Shown one piece after another: positions 36,573 through 44,246 of a stretch of 64,000 nt of DNA. The position numbers were made by a program, and so were the translations under genes. The number at the start of each line of letters is the position of its first letter. Position 1 is the first letter of the stretch. Below the pieces are notes generated by a model. It was not told where the DNA came from. It searched no databases and worked only from the letters and a program-made list of their open reading frames with translations. The DNA is from [Eubacterium] infirmum. GTDB taxonomy: Bacteria; Bacillota; Clostridia; Peptostreptococcales; Anaerovoracaceae. Location of the stretch: positions 310,001-374,000 of the forward strand of contig UGGN01000001.1 in assembly GCA_900450455.1 (NCBI GenBank), in the 5' to 3' direction.

Positions 36573-37365
36573 AGATATAACCTTGGGACAGTATTACTCT
36601 GCCGACTCTATTCTTCATAGACTTGATCCTAGAACAAAGATAATGGCAACGCTCATATTTATCATAGAGCTTTTCCTTGTGAAAAACTTCATCGGTTTTG
36701 CAGTATGTGGGGCAGCACTGGCTGTTTGTGTGGTATTGTCAAAGGTGCCACTATCCTTCATTTTGCGCGGGCTTAAGCCAATATTCATGATTTTGGCTTT
36801 CACCTTTTTTCTGAATATCTTCATGGTCGATGGACACGAAATCTTTAGATGGAAGTTTATCAAAATAACCACAGAGGGAATTTATCTTGCGCTATTCATG
36901 AGTATTAGGCTAATTTTGCTCATTATAAGTTCATCGGTTTTGACGCTTACAACAAAGCCTATCGCCCTGACGGACGGTCTGGAAAAGCTGATGGCTCCCC
37001 TATCAAAGCTACGCGTGCCATCACACGAGATTGCGATGATGATGTCCATAGCTTTGAGATTCATACCTTTGCTCTTGGATGAGACGGATAAGATAATGAA
37101 GGCACAGCAGGCGAGGGGCGCAGACTTTGAGAGCGGAAATATTCTCAAGCGCGCAAAGTCTATGATTCCAATACTGGTACCATTATTCGTAAGTGCATTT
37201 AGAATTGCGCAGGATCTTGCGATGGCGATGGAAGCCAGATGCTACCGTGGTGGTGCAGGAAGAACGAGAATGAATGAAATTAAATTTGACAAACTTGATT
37301 TCATGTCGATAGCTGCCTGCATATGTTTTCTGGGTGTCGTTATCGCGATGAGAGTTTTAATATAG
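36565..37365 (+). CDS. ecfT: ECF transporter transmembrane subunit T
   Basis: 266 residues. LGQYYSADSILHRLDPRTKI is the conserved opening, followed by about five membrane helices. The paired Ala-Arg-Gly coupling motifs are seen as ARGADFES and a second E-A-R-C-YRGG segment that contacts the ATPases. No S component lies in the window, so the module must be shared with substrate proteins elsewhere. trmB begins 10 bp after the stop. Confidence 0.95.
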   Translation: MIRDITLGQYYSADSILHRLDPRTKIMATLIFIIELFLVKNFIGFAVCGAALAVCVVLSKVPLSFILRGLKPIFMILAFTFFLNIFMVDGHEIFRWKFIKITTEGIYLALFMSIRLILLIISSSVLTLTTKPIALTDGLEKLMAPLSKLRVPSHEIAMMMSIALRFIPLLLDETDKIMKAQQARGADFESGNILKRAKSMIPILVPLFVSAFRIAQDLAMAMEARCYRGGAGRTRMNEIKFDKLDFMSIAACICFLGVVIAMRVLI

Positions 37366-37375
37366 GTTTGAGTGT

Positions 37376-38035
37376 ATGAGACAGAGAAAAATCAAAAATA
37401 TCGATCAAAAGCTTAACGATTTTGATGATATAATAATTTCAAGTTCTGAGGGACATAGCGGCAGCTGGAGAGAAGTGTTTGGGGCAGGCTGTGAAAAGCC
37501 TTTGTTTCTAGAAATAGGCTCCGGTAAGGGCAGGTTCATAACAAGTAGCGCAAAGCAAAATCCGGATGCACTTTTCCTTGCTGCAGAGGGTCTTGCAAGT
37601 GTAATTATACGCGGCATGGCTAGAAGCAGAGAGATGGAACTCGATAATATCAGATTTATAACCACGTATATAAACGATATGGATAGGGACTTTGCTGAGG
37701 GGGAACTCGATGGTATATTCATGAATTTCAGTGACCCATGGCCGAAGGCCAGACATGCAAAGCGAAGACTTACACATAAGGATAGACTTGTGCAATATCT
37801 AAAGGCGATAAAACCGGGTGGATTCATAAGGTTTAAGACTGATAACGATGAACTCTTTGATTTTACGCTTGAGCAGATTGAGGAATGTAAGAAGCTGGTA
37901 AGCTTTGATGTTACAGGGCTTACGCGAGACCTTCACGCAAGCGAATTCAGCAAAATAAGCCCCATGACAGAGTACGAGGAGAAATTTTCTTTGCAGGGAA
38001 AGAACATAAATTATATTTCTATTAGCAAGCAATAG
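37376..38035 (+). CDS. trmB: tRNA (guanine-N7-)-methyltransferase
   Basis: 219 residues. EIGSGKGRFI binds SAM; NFSDPWPKARHAKRRL is the TrmB catalytic signature, and F-K-T-D-N-D-ELF a further family block. It methylates G46 of tRNAs. It follows ecfT by 10 bp, so it is probably in the ECF operon, and the tRNA-Gly gene starts 23 bp after its stop. Confidence 0.96.
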   Translation: MRQRKIKNIDQKLNDFDDIIISSSEGHSGSWREVFGAGCEKPLFLEIGSGKGRFITSSAKQNPDALFLAAEGLASVIIRGMARSREMELDNIRFITTYINDMDRDFAEGELDGIFMNFSDPWPKARHAKRRLTHKDRLVQYLKAIKPGGFIRFKTDNDELFDFTLEQIEECKKLVSFDVTGLTRDLHASEFSKISPMTEYEEKFSLQGKNINYISISKQ

Positions 38036-38058
38036 GTGTATAATATAAGAGTATATAA

Positions 38059-38132
38059 GCGGGCGTAGTTTAGTGGCAAAACGCGAGCTTCCCAAGCTTG
38101 AATTGAGGGTTCGATTCCCTTCGCCCGCTCCA
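38059..38132 (+). tRNA. tRNA-Gly (anticodon CCC), CCA encoded
   Basis: Acceptor arms GCGGGCG (38059-38065) and CGCCCGC (38122-38128) pair fully. The anticodon stem CGAGC/GCTTG encloses TTCCCAA with anticodon CCC at 38091-38093. The T loop has GGTTCGATTCC and the D arm GTTTAGTGGCAAAAC. The 3' CCA is encoded at 38130-38132. Confidence 0.96.
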
Positions 38133-38148
38133 GATAAGATAGGTGGAT

Positions 38149-38457
38149 ATGGGAATTTTCGGTAAGAATATAAACAATTATATAGATGAATTTAAGGCTG
38201 AGGAGGGCACGGTGCTAGTTGATGTCAGAGAGGCTGACGAATATGCATCGGGAAGAATCCCGGGCAGCATCAATGTTCCGCTCAGTGATTTTGCTAGGAT
38301 AGAAGACGAAGTACCTGATAAGGGTACCAGAACTTTCGTCTACTGTTTGTCAGGTGGTCGTAGTGACATGGCGGCCTCATTTATGAAGAGTAAGGGCTAT
38401 ACCGATGTGACAAACATAGGGGGAATAGTTCAATACAAGGGAATTTTAGAAAGTTAG
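38149..38457 (+). CDS. Rhodanese-like domain protein
   Basis: 102 residues, one rhodanese domain. LVDVREADEYASGRIPGSINVP is the classical entry motif and VYCLSGGRSDMAASF the active loop with the persulfide-forming Cys (C-L-S-G-G-R). Sulfur-transfer or sulfur-relay role in the cytoplasm. The start is taken at ATG 38149, just 16 bp after the tRNA CCA, so both may come from one transcript. Confidence 0.9.
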   Translation: MGIFGKNINNYIDEFKAEEGTVLVDVREADEYASGRIPGSINVPLSDFARIEDEVPDKGTRTFVYCLSGGRSDMAASFMKSKGYTDVTNIGGIVQYKGILES

Positions 38458-38490
38458 TTAGATAACAGTTGATTTTGAGGGGGAGATATT

Positions 38491-39174
38491 ATGAAGATTC
38501 GTCTCAATTATAAACAGAAGGGAAGAGGTAAAACCTTAATTCTTCTACATGGAAACGGAGAGAATAATGGCTATTTTGCTTCCCAGATGGATTATTTTGC
38601 AAAGAAATATAGAGTCATTGCACTTGATACCAGAGGACATGGGAAATCGCCGAGAGGAAAGGAACCTTTCACTATTAGGCAGTTTGCAGATGACCTTGCG
38701 GATTTTATGAAGGAGCATTCGATTAAGAAGGCCAGCATACTTGGTTTCTCAGACGGTGGTAACACCGCGCTTTGTTTTGCAGCGAAATACCCGGAGCTGG
38801 TTGACAGGCTCATCGTTGCAGGTGCAAACCTTTATCCGTCAGGAGTTAAGAATATAGCGCTGATACCAATAAAGATATGGAGAAAGCTTGTCGATTTGTT
38901 TTCCAAAATAGATTGGCGTGCAAAGCTTCATTCTGAGAGACTGGCTCTCGTTACAAACGAACCGCATATCAGTGAGAGTGAGCTTGAGAAAATCCATGCC
39001 AGGACGCTTGTCCTCGGTGGAACGCATGACATCATCAAAACAGATCACACAAAGCTCATAAGTCGCTGCATACCAAGGGCGAAACTTTGCTTGATTCCCG
39101 GAGGTCATTTCATTTCATCGAGAAAGCCTAAGATTTTCAATAAGGCAGTACTGAATTTTCTAGAAGAAAAGTAA
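38491..39174 (+). CDS. Alpha/beta hydrolase
   Basis: 227 residues. LLHGNGENN forms the oxyanion loop, LGFSDGG holds the nucleophile Ser87, GGTHDIIK the Asp and GGHFIS the His. GAGGGGGAG precedes ATG 38491. The substrate (ester, lactone or other) cannot be predicted. It follows the rhodanese gene by 33 bp and is closed by a terminator. Confidence 0.9.
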   Translation: MKIRLNYKQKGRGKTLILLHGNGENNGYFASQMDYFAKKYRVIALDTRGHGKSPRGKEPFTIRQFADDLADFMKEHSIKKASILGFSDGGNTALCFAAKYPELVDRLIVAGANLYPSGVKNIALIPIKIWRKLVDLFSKIDWRAKLHSERLALVTNEPHISESELEKIHARTLVLGGTHDIIKTDHTKLISRCIPRAKLCLIPGGHFISSRKPKIFNKAVLNFLEEK

Positions 39175-39182
39175 ACAAAGAA

Positions 39183-39214
39183 GCCGTTTTGCATCAGCAA
39201 AGCGGCCTTTTGAT
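39183..39214 (+). terminator. Terminator after the hydrolase gene
   Basis: GCCGTTTTGC and GCAAAGCGGC pair with one G-U around ATCA, followed by CTTTTG. Confidence 0.8.
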
Positions 39215-39262
39215 TGTATTGCTTTAGCAGCGATTCATCGAACGAATGTGAGATGAATAATA

Positions 39263-39948
39263 AACCACCGGCTATGCCGGTGAGATTAAATGGCTTTAGC
39301 GAAAAGATACCTCCTATGTTAAGATAAATGTGGTCACCAACCGCATATCAAAACAAGGAGGTAATCCAAAATGGATAAGAATAGTTTATCACATACATCG
39401 TGGAATTGTAAGTATCACATAGTGTTTGCACCAAAGTACAGAAGAAAAGTCGTTTACGGAAAGATAAGAGTAGACATAGGGAAAATATTAAGGCTTCTGT
39501 GTGAAAGGAAAGGAATACAAATAATCGAAGCAGAATGTTGTCCTGATCATATACATATGCTTGTAGAGATACCACCAAAATACAGTGTGTCCCAAATTGT
39601 TGGTTATCTCAAAGGGAAAAGCTCATTGATGATTTTCGATAAACATGCAAATTTAAAATATAAATATGGAAATAGACATTTCTGGTGTCGAGGCTATTTT
39701 GTAGATACAGTAGGGAAGAATAAGAAAAGAATAGAGGAATACATACGTACACAACTTCAAGAAGATATAGCAGAGGACCAGATAAGCTTGAAAGAGTATA
39801 TAGATCCGTTCACAGGAAAGAAAAATAAATAGCCCTTTAGGGCTTGTAGAAAAGGATGTGCGGTTGGTGAATAATTCAGTACATCTTGAGATGTTGCTGG
39901 CAAAAGCCCCTTATAGGGGCAGTACAAACCACCGGCTAAGCCGGTGGT
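39263..39948 (+). mobile_element. IS200-type element (IS200/IS605 family, tnpA only)
   Basis: A single Y1 transposase is bracketed by related hairpins: ACCACCGGCTATGCCGGTG at 39264-39282 and a 21-bp palindrome containing CCACCGGCTAAGCCGGTGG at 39928-39948. Subterminal hairpins AGCCCTTTAGGGCT (39831-39844) and GCCCCTTATAGGGGC (39906-39920) follow the gene. No TnpB is present. Exact cleavage points cannot be set without an empty site; limits given are the hairpins. Confidence 0.85.
39371..39832 (+). CDS. tnpA: IS200-family Y1 (HUH) transposase
   Basis: 153 residues, typical of IS200 TnpA. HIH at 60-62 is the HUH metal site, FWCRGYFVDTVG the conserved core, and IEEYIRTQ supplies the catalytic Tyr124. 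It moves single-stranded DNA by recognising the end hairpins. ATG 39371 has AAGGAGG before it, and the gene is intact. Confidence 0.95.
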   Translation: MDKNSLSHTSWNCKYHIVFAPKYRRKVVYGKIRVDIGKILRLLCERKGIQIIEAECCPDHIHMLVEIPPKYSVSQIVGYLKGKSSLMIFDKHANLKYKYGNRHFWCRGYFVDTVGKNKKRIEEYIRTQLQEDIAEDQISLKEYIDPFTGKKNK

Positions 39949-39981
39949 CATGATTTTTTGATATATACTGTTTTGATAGAG

Positions 39982-40812
39982 CTATGCGAGTATCAGCTTA
40001 AAGTAAGCGAGAACGACTGCACCAAGAGCTATGCGATACCAACCGAAAACCTTGAAGTCGTGTTTCTTCACATATGCCATCAAGAGTCTTATGCAGAAGA
40101 GTGAAACTATGAAGGATACGATTATTCCCACAAATAGTATTCCAAATTCCAAAGCGGTAAAGTGAAGCCCGAACTTGAGTAGCTTTAGAAGACTTGCACC
40201 GAACATCACCGGAATTGCCAGAAAGAATGTGAACTCGGCAGCGATGGTTCTGTCGATGCCAATTAAAAGTCCACCGATGATTGTGGAACCTGAACGCGAT
40301 GTCCCCGGAAGCACGGCAGCGATAAGTTGAAAAGCGCCAATTATTAAAGCATCCTTATATGAAATATCACGAAGGCTTGTAATCCTCGGTTCCTTATTGA
40401 CATTTTTATTCTCGACGAATATGAAAGCGATACCGACAAGTATCAACATGATTGCAACTGTGGTCGGATTGTAGAGGTGCTTATCCACCCAATCGTCTAA
40501 CAGAATACCTACTATTGCTGCCGGGAAGCATGCGACGATTATCTTAACCCAAAGCTGCATTACATCATATCTTATAAATGACTTGCCCTTAACTTTTGTA
40601 TTAAATGGCCAGATTTTATTCCAAAAGTAGATGACTACCGCAAGTATTGCACCTAGCTGAACGACAACGAGGAAAAATTTCCAGAAGTTATCTGAAACCT
40701 TCATCGGCATTATGCTTTTTAGCAAAATAAGATGTCCTGTGCTGCTGACTGGCAGCCATTCTGTAATCCCCTCGACTATACCGTATATAATGGCTTTTAA
40801 TAACTCAAACAA
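39982..40812 (-). CDS. uppP: Undecaprenyl-diphosphatase
   Basis: 276 residues, about eight membrane helices. GIVEGITEWLPVSSTGHLIL and LPGTSRSGSTIIGG are the two catalytic blocks of UppP/BacA. It recycles the lipid carrier of cell-wall synthesis. ATG 40812 has GGAGG on the minus strand. Transcribed away from the leader/NhaC unit; 180 bp separates its start from the leader peptide. Confidence 0.96.
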   Translation of the reverse strand: MFELLKAIIYGIVEGITEWLPVSSTGHLILLKSIMPMKVSDNFWKFFLVVVQLGAILAVVIYFWNKIWPFNTKVKGKSFIRYDVMQLWVKIIVACFPAAIVGILLDDWVDKHLYNPTTVAIMLILVGIAFIFVENKNVNKEPRITSLRDISYKDALIIGAFQLIAAVLPGTSRSGSTIIGGLLIGIDRTIAAEFTFFLAIPVMFGASLLKLLKFGLHFTALEFGILFVGIIVSFIVSLFCIRLLMAYVKKHDFKVFGWYRIALGAVVLAYFKLILA

Positions 40813-40931
40813 AACGACCTCCTAAGTAAAACTTTAGATATGTAAATTATAAGCGAAATGGCATAAAGATTCAAGTTTATGTACAAAAACATAAAAAAAG
40901 AAAAAATATTATTTTTCTAAACAAAAAAGAC

Positions 40932-40962
40932 TTGACCCAGGTGTTGTTTTAATGTTATTATG
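40932..40962 (+). promoter_or_regulatory. Probable promoter of the leader peptide/nhaC unit
   Basis: TTGACC (40932-40937), 17 bp, then TTATTA/TATTAT (40955-40962), with the leader AUG about 30 bp further. Confidence 0.6.
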
Positions 40963-40992
40963 AAAAAAATCACTTTGAAAGGAGCAACTAAA

Positions 40993-41088
40993 ATGAAAAT
41001 GTGCAATGTTTTGACGGAAGCAAATATGCAAGATAAACATTTTTCTTGCTGCGGTCAAAAGTGCTATTACTATTATTATAAGAATTAG
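40993..41088 (+). CDS. 31-residue leader peptide ending in five tyrosines
   Basis: ATG 40993 is preceded by AAAGGAGC at good spacing. The peptide begins MKMCNVLTEANMQDKHF, continues SCCGQKC and then has five consecutive Tyr codons (TAT TAC TAT TAT TAT) before K-N-stop. It is not a recognisable protein. Its codon content, its position after a promoter and its place before hairpins and a terminator are those of a transcription-attenuation leader sensing Tyr-tRNA. The downstream gene is an NhaC-family transporter, a family that includes predicted tyrosine transporters. Confidence 0.72.
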   Translation: MKMCNVLTEANMQDKHFSCCGQKCYYYYYKN

Positions 41089-41205
41089 AGAGTCCTAAGA
41101 TAATTAGCGGCTCTGTTTGCATTGTGTATGGAGCCTCTAATCAAAAAAGGATTTTACCCGGCTTCTGACGATGCAAATTAGCAAATCGTGAGAAGTTTTT
41201 TATTG
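41089..41205 (+). promoter_or_regulatory. Candidate tyrosine attenuator: competing hairpins and terminator
   Basis: First stem: ATTAGCGGCTC (41103-41113) with GAGCCTCTAAT (41131-41141), one mismatch. Terminator: CTTCTGACGAT (41162-41172) with ATCGTGAGAAG (41185-41195), one mismatch, then TTTTTTATT. Competing pairing: GTTTGCATTG (41115-41124) with CGATGCAAAT (41169-41178), 10 bp with two G-U pairs, which would open the terminator. Sequences within the leader ORF (GCAAAT, TGCAAG) can pair with GTTTGC and could mask it when no ribosome stalls. Confidence 0.6.
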
Positions 41206-41245
41206 CGTAAGAAGATTATTTGAAAGAAATTTAAAGGAGGTTTTT

Positions 41246-42640
41246 ATGTTTGATCTTAAGCAACTCAGAAAGCCGGGGATTGTCGAAGCCCTGGTCATTA
41301 CAGCAATTATTCTATTTATGCTCGGATTCCCCATCATTACGATTGAGGGAGTATCGGCACACATTCCGGTTCTTGTGAGCATCATATTTCTGCTTATCTA
41401 CGGACTTTTCCACAGGGTTAAGTTCTCAGAGATGCAGGAGAGCATGGTTCAGTCCGTATCGACAAGTATGGGTGCTGTATACCTCTTCTTCTTTATCGGA
41501 ATCCTGATTTCCGCTTTGATGATGTCAGGTGCCATACCAACTCTGATATTCTACGGCCTAAAAATAGTATCGGCTAAGACCTTCTACCTTTCAGCTTTCT
41601 GCATCACGGCAATTATCGGCATTTCAATCGGAAGCAGTTTGACAACAGTTGCAACTCTAGGTGTTGCACTCATGGGTCTATCCGGCGTATTTGACCTAAA
41701 TCCTGCAATTACAGCTGGTGCTGTTGTATCCGGTGCTTTCTTTGGAGATAAGATGTCACCACTATCAGATACTACAGGTATCGCAGCCAGCATTGTAGGA
41801 ATAGATCTCTTTGACCACATCAAAAACATGATGTACACAACAATTCCGGCGTTTATCATCTCCGGTGTTTTCTTTACAGTGATGTCACCTTGGAATACAA
41901 ATGGAGATGTTTCAGCGATAGATGCTTTCAAGAAGTCATTGCTTTCAACTAATTTGGTTCATGGATACGCTTTGATTCCATTTGTACTTTTGGTAGTTCT
42001 TTCGATATTCAAGCTTCCTGCAATCGTAAGCATGATTATCGTGAGTGCACTCAGTCTTGGAATCGCACAGTTTAACACAGGCTACAGTCTAGGGGAAATC
42101 GCAAATATCTTCTACAATGGCTTCAGTAAAAAGGGAGTTCCGGAGAACATCGCTTCACTTATCAACCGTGGTGGGATAAACAGCATGTTCTTTACAATCA
42201 CGATTGTAATTCTTGCTTTGAGTCTAGGCGGACTCTTGTTCGGACTTGGAATTATACCGACCATTCTGGAGAACATAGCTCACCTACTAAACACAAGATT
42301 TAAGGCTACACTAGCTGTTGCAACTACCGCGCTTGGCGTTAACTTCATAGTAGGAGAGCAATACCTGAGCATCCTGCTTGCAGGAAAGACTTTCCGCCCA
42401 ATCTACGATAAGCTAGGTCTACACCAGAAAAATCTATCCCGTGCACTTGAGGACTCCGGTACAGTTATCAACCCGCTCGTACCATGGAGTGTATGCGGAG
42501 TGTTCATCTCGAACATGCTGGGCGTACCTACAGTTCAGTACGCGGTATTCTCAGTATTCTGTTACAGTTGTATTGTGATGACAGTTCTATCAGGGCTATT
42601 CGGCAAGAAAGGCAGTGCAGAAGTAAAGGGTGCAAAGTAA
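41246..42640 (+). CDS. NhaC-family Na+/H+ antiporter-type transporter, predicted tyrosine transporter
   Basis: 464 residues, about 11-12 membrane helices. GAFFGDKMSPLSDTTGIA is the NhaC family core, with GISIGSSLTTVATLGVALMG before it. AAAGGAGG lies before ATG 41246. Tyrosine T-box leaders precede some NhaC (YheL) homologues in other Firmicutes and led to their prediction as tyrosine transporters. The Tyr-rich leader here fits that idea by a different mechanism. Transport of Na+ or another amino acid cannot be excluded. Confidence 0.88.
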   Translation: MFDLKQLRKPGIVEALVITAIILFMLGFPIITIEGVSAHIPVLVSIIFLLIYGLFHRVKFSEMQESMVQSVSTSMGAVYLFFFIGILISALMMSGAIPTLIFYGLKIVSAKTFYLSAFCITAIIGISIGSSLTTVATLGVALMGLSGVFDLNPAITAGAVVSGAFFGDKMSPLSDTTGIAASIVGIDLFDHIKNMMYTTIPAFIISGVFFTVMSPWNTNGDVSAIDAFKKSLLSTNLVHGYALIPFVLLVVLSIFKLPAIVSMIIVSALSLGIAQFNTGYSLGEIANIFYNGFSKKGVPENIASLINRGGINSMFFTITIVILALSLGGLLFGLGIIPTILENIAHLLNTRFKATLAVATTALGVNFIVGEQYLSILLAGKTFRPIYDKLGLHQKNLSRALEDSGTVINPLVPWSVCGVFISNMLGVPTVQYAVFSVFCYSCIVMTVLSGLFGKKGSAEVKGAK

Positions 42641-42657
42641 ATATAGTTAAATAAAAA

Positions 42658-42730
42658 AGGCTGATGTAATATCAGCCTCAGCGTGATAAAGCTCGTATCA
42701 ATTTCGTTCGTTGATTTCGGGCTTTTTTAT
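42658..42730 (+). terminator. Double terminator after the NhaC-family gene
   Basis: AGGCTGAT (42658-42665) with ATCAGCCT (42671-42678). Then AAAGCTCG (42688-42695) with CGGGCTTT (42718-42725, one G-U) and a run of T. Confidence 0.75.
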
Positions 42731-42739
42731 CTTTAAAAT

Positions 42740-42973
42740 TTATTTGTGCTTAAATGAATAGTACAATCCCACAACACCTGCAAGAAGCATCAGTAGTCCG
42801 ATGATTATAACGAGAACTAAAGGAAGCTTAAATAGATATTCGATGCAATTCGCATAGCTTTCACCATATGCAATAAAATTTAGTTTCTCGAATATGAATG
42901 TGCAGATCAAAGATGTTACGGAAAACTGGCATCCCATAATAAACAAAGCAAGATATAAATAATCCTTTTTTAT
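42740..42973 (-). CDS. Small two-helix membrane protein with non-standard start
   Basis: About 77 residues, two hydrophobic helices (LYLALFIMGCQFSVTSLICTFIF and LPLVLVIIIGLLMLLAGVVGLYY) and a C-terminal FKHK. The nearest accepted start is TTG 42946, which would cut into helix 1. The frame continues upstream to ATA AAA AAG GAT TAT at 42973, five bases after GGCGGTG, which looks like a normal start region with ATG changed to ATA. It follows another small membrane protein by 12 bp. No family was recognised. Confidence 0.6.
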   Translation of the reverse strand: MKKDYLYLALFIMGCQFSVTSLICTFIFEKLNFIAYGESYANCIEYLFKLPLVLVIIIGLLMLLAGVVGLYYSFKHK

Positions 42974-42985
42974 ATAGACACCGCC

Positions 42986-43267
42986 TTAAATATTTCTGAA
43001 ATTTAAAACTACAATAACTGCTGCTAGAGCAGATGTAGCAGACACCTGAAATAGGCAAACTTTGATTTGCTTATTATTTGAAATTAGGTAAGAAGCAGCC
43101 AAGATACTTGTTAGCGTACAAGCTACGCAAATAAGCAAAACTATCAGGTTTGGCAGCTCATGGAAAAACTCAAATTTATACTGAAGCTGTGCAAATATAA
43201 TAAGGACAAGAGATGAAAGCGATGCAAGTATATTTGCCCTTCTTTCTTTTTTGGTGAGTTCATTCAT
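42986..43267 (-). CDS. Small three-helix membrane protein, unknown function
   Basis: 93 residues. MNELTKKERRANILASL resembles the charged opening of DUF-type clostridial membrane proteins; three hydrophobic stretches follow (ASLSSLVLIIFAQ, LIVLLICVACTLTSILAASYL, SATSALAAVIVVLNF). ATG 43267 has GGAGGT on the minus strand. It forms a two-gene unit with the next small membrane protein. Function not recognised. Confidence 0.7.
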   Translation of the reverse strand: MNELTKKERRANILASLSSLVLIIFAQLQYKFEFFHELPNLIVLLICVACTLTSILAASYLISNNKQIKVCLFQVSATSALAAVIVVLNFRNI

Positions 43268-43524
43268 ATCAAACCTCCGGAATCAATACTGAATTTATCT
43301 GATTCAAAACATTGGTTCATCCATCTATCTTAATAATAAGTCTGAATTTTGCAAAATGCAAGTGCTTTTTCTCTATACATCATGTTGTGATGAAATGCAA
43401 GTTTGCTATCAAATTTTGATGCAGTTTATAACAGATTTTTTCTTTTGATATAGCATCGTTAAGAATCTCTATACAATGATGCATTTACAATATACATAAA
43501 AAAGCATAAAATAGGGATAGAATA

Positions 43525-44031
43525 TTGAATTTGCTCAAGAAAATGCAGGAAAATAAATTTAGACCGGAAAGCTACAGAGAGTGCAAGATGTGTAATATTG
43601 ATTTGGGAAAGTACCATGACAGGATTAAAGTAGCGTACGAAGCAAGCGCCTTCACAGAAGGTATCCGCCCTGAAACAGAGGATGATATAAAAAAGTTTGA
43701 AGCAAATTATGCTTCCATACCGTCAGATTACCGATGGCTGCTACTTAACTTAGGTGGTTGCTATTTGGCAGAACCATGGATATTTGACTTGAAAGAGCTT
43801 GAGGAGAACTATACAATCTTTGAAGAGGCTTACGAGGAATATATGAGTGAGTGTGAACACGGACCGGCGTTTCCTGTCGGAGGCTTAGGTGATGGAAGCA
43901 TCGTATTTATAGATGTGGAAAGCGGCAAAGTGCGTGGATATAACAATGACTATGCTGATCTTGAGGAAATCGCAGACAGCTTTTCGGAGCTGATTTTGGA
44001 TCTTGTAGAGCAGGTAGAAAGCTATCTTTGA
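43525..44031 (+). CDS. SMI1/KNR4 (SUKH) family protein
   Basis: 168 residues. The SUKH signature is visible from about residue 48: ETEDDIKKFEANYASIPSDYRWLLLNLGGCYL, then FPVGGLGDGSIVFIDVESGKVRGY. Members are often immunity proteins against polymorphic toxins, but no toxin gene lies beside it. The start is taken as TTG 43525 after AGGGAT; an in-frame ATG at 43543 is the alternative. It sits alone in a mobile-element-rich stretch. Confidence 0.82.
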   Translation: MNLLKKMQENKFRPESYRECKMCNIDLGKYHDRIKVAYEASAFTEGIRPETEDDIKKFEANYASIPSDYRWLLLNLGGCYLAEPWIFDLKELEENYTIFEEAYEEYMSECEHGPAFPVGGLGDGSIVFIDVESGKVRGYNNDYADLEEIADSFSELILDLVEQVESYL

Positions 44032-44246
44032 TATAATATAGGCTATAAGTACTATGTATCAAATGGTGCATTTACAATGTGCGCTTAAAATATGTAATAT
44101 GTTTAAGAAAGTAATTGAACAAAAGGAGACCAACTATGAAAAGTCAAGGTAAATTTCAGAAGAAAATAGAATAAGTTGCATTTAGAAAGAAGCGCAGCTT
44201 AAAAAGACCTCCCAGCAGGAAGCCTCAAAAATCATATGGATGGAAT

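Noticed and set aside
44136..44174. 12-codon ORF with AAAGGAG ribosome site
   Set aside because: Too short and compositionally plain; could be the stub of a gene cut by the IS110 insertion but nothing supports a product.
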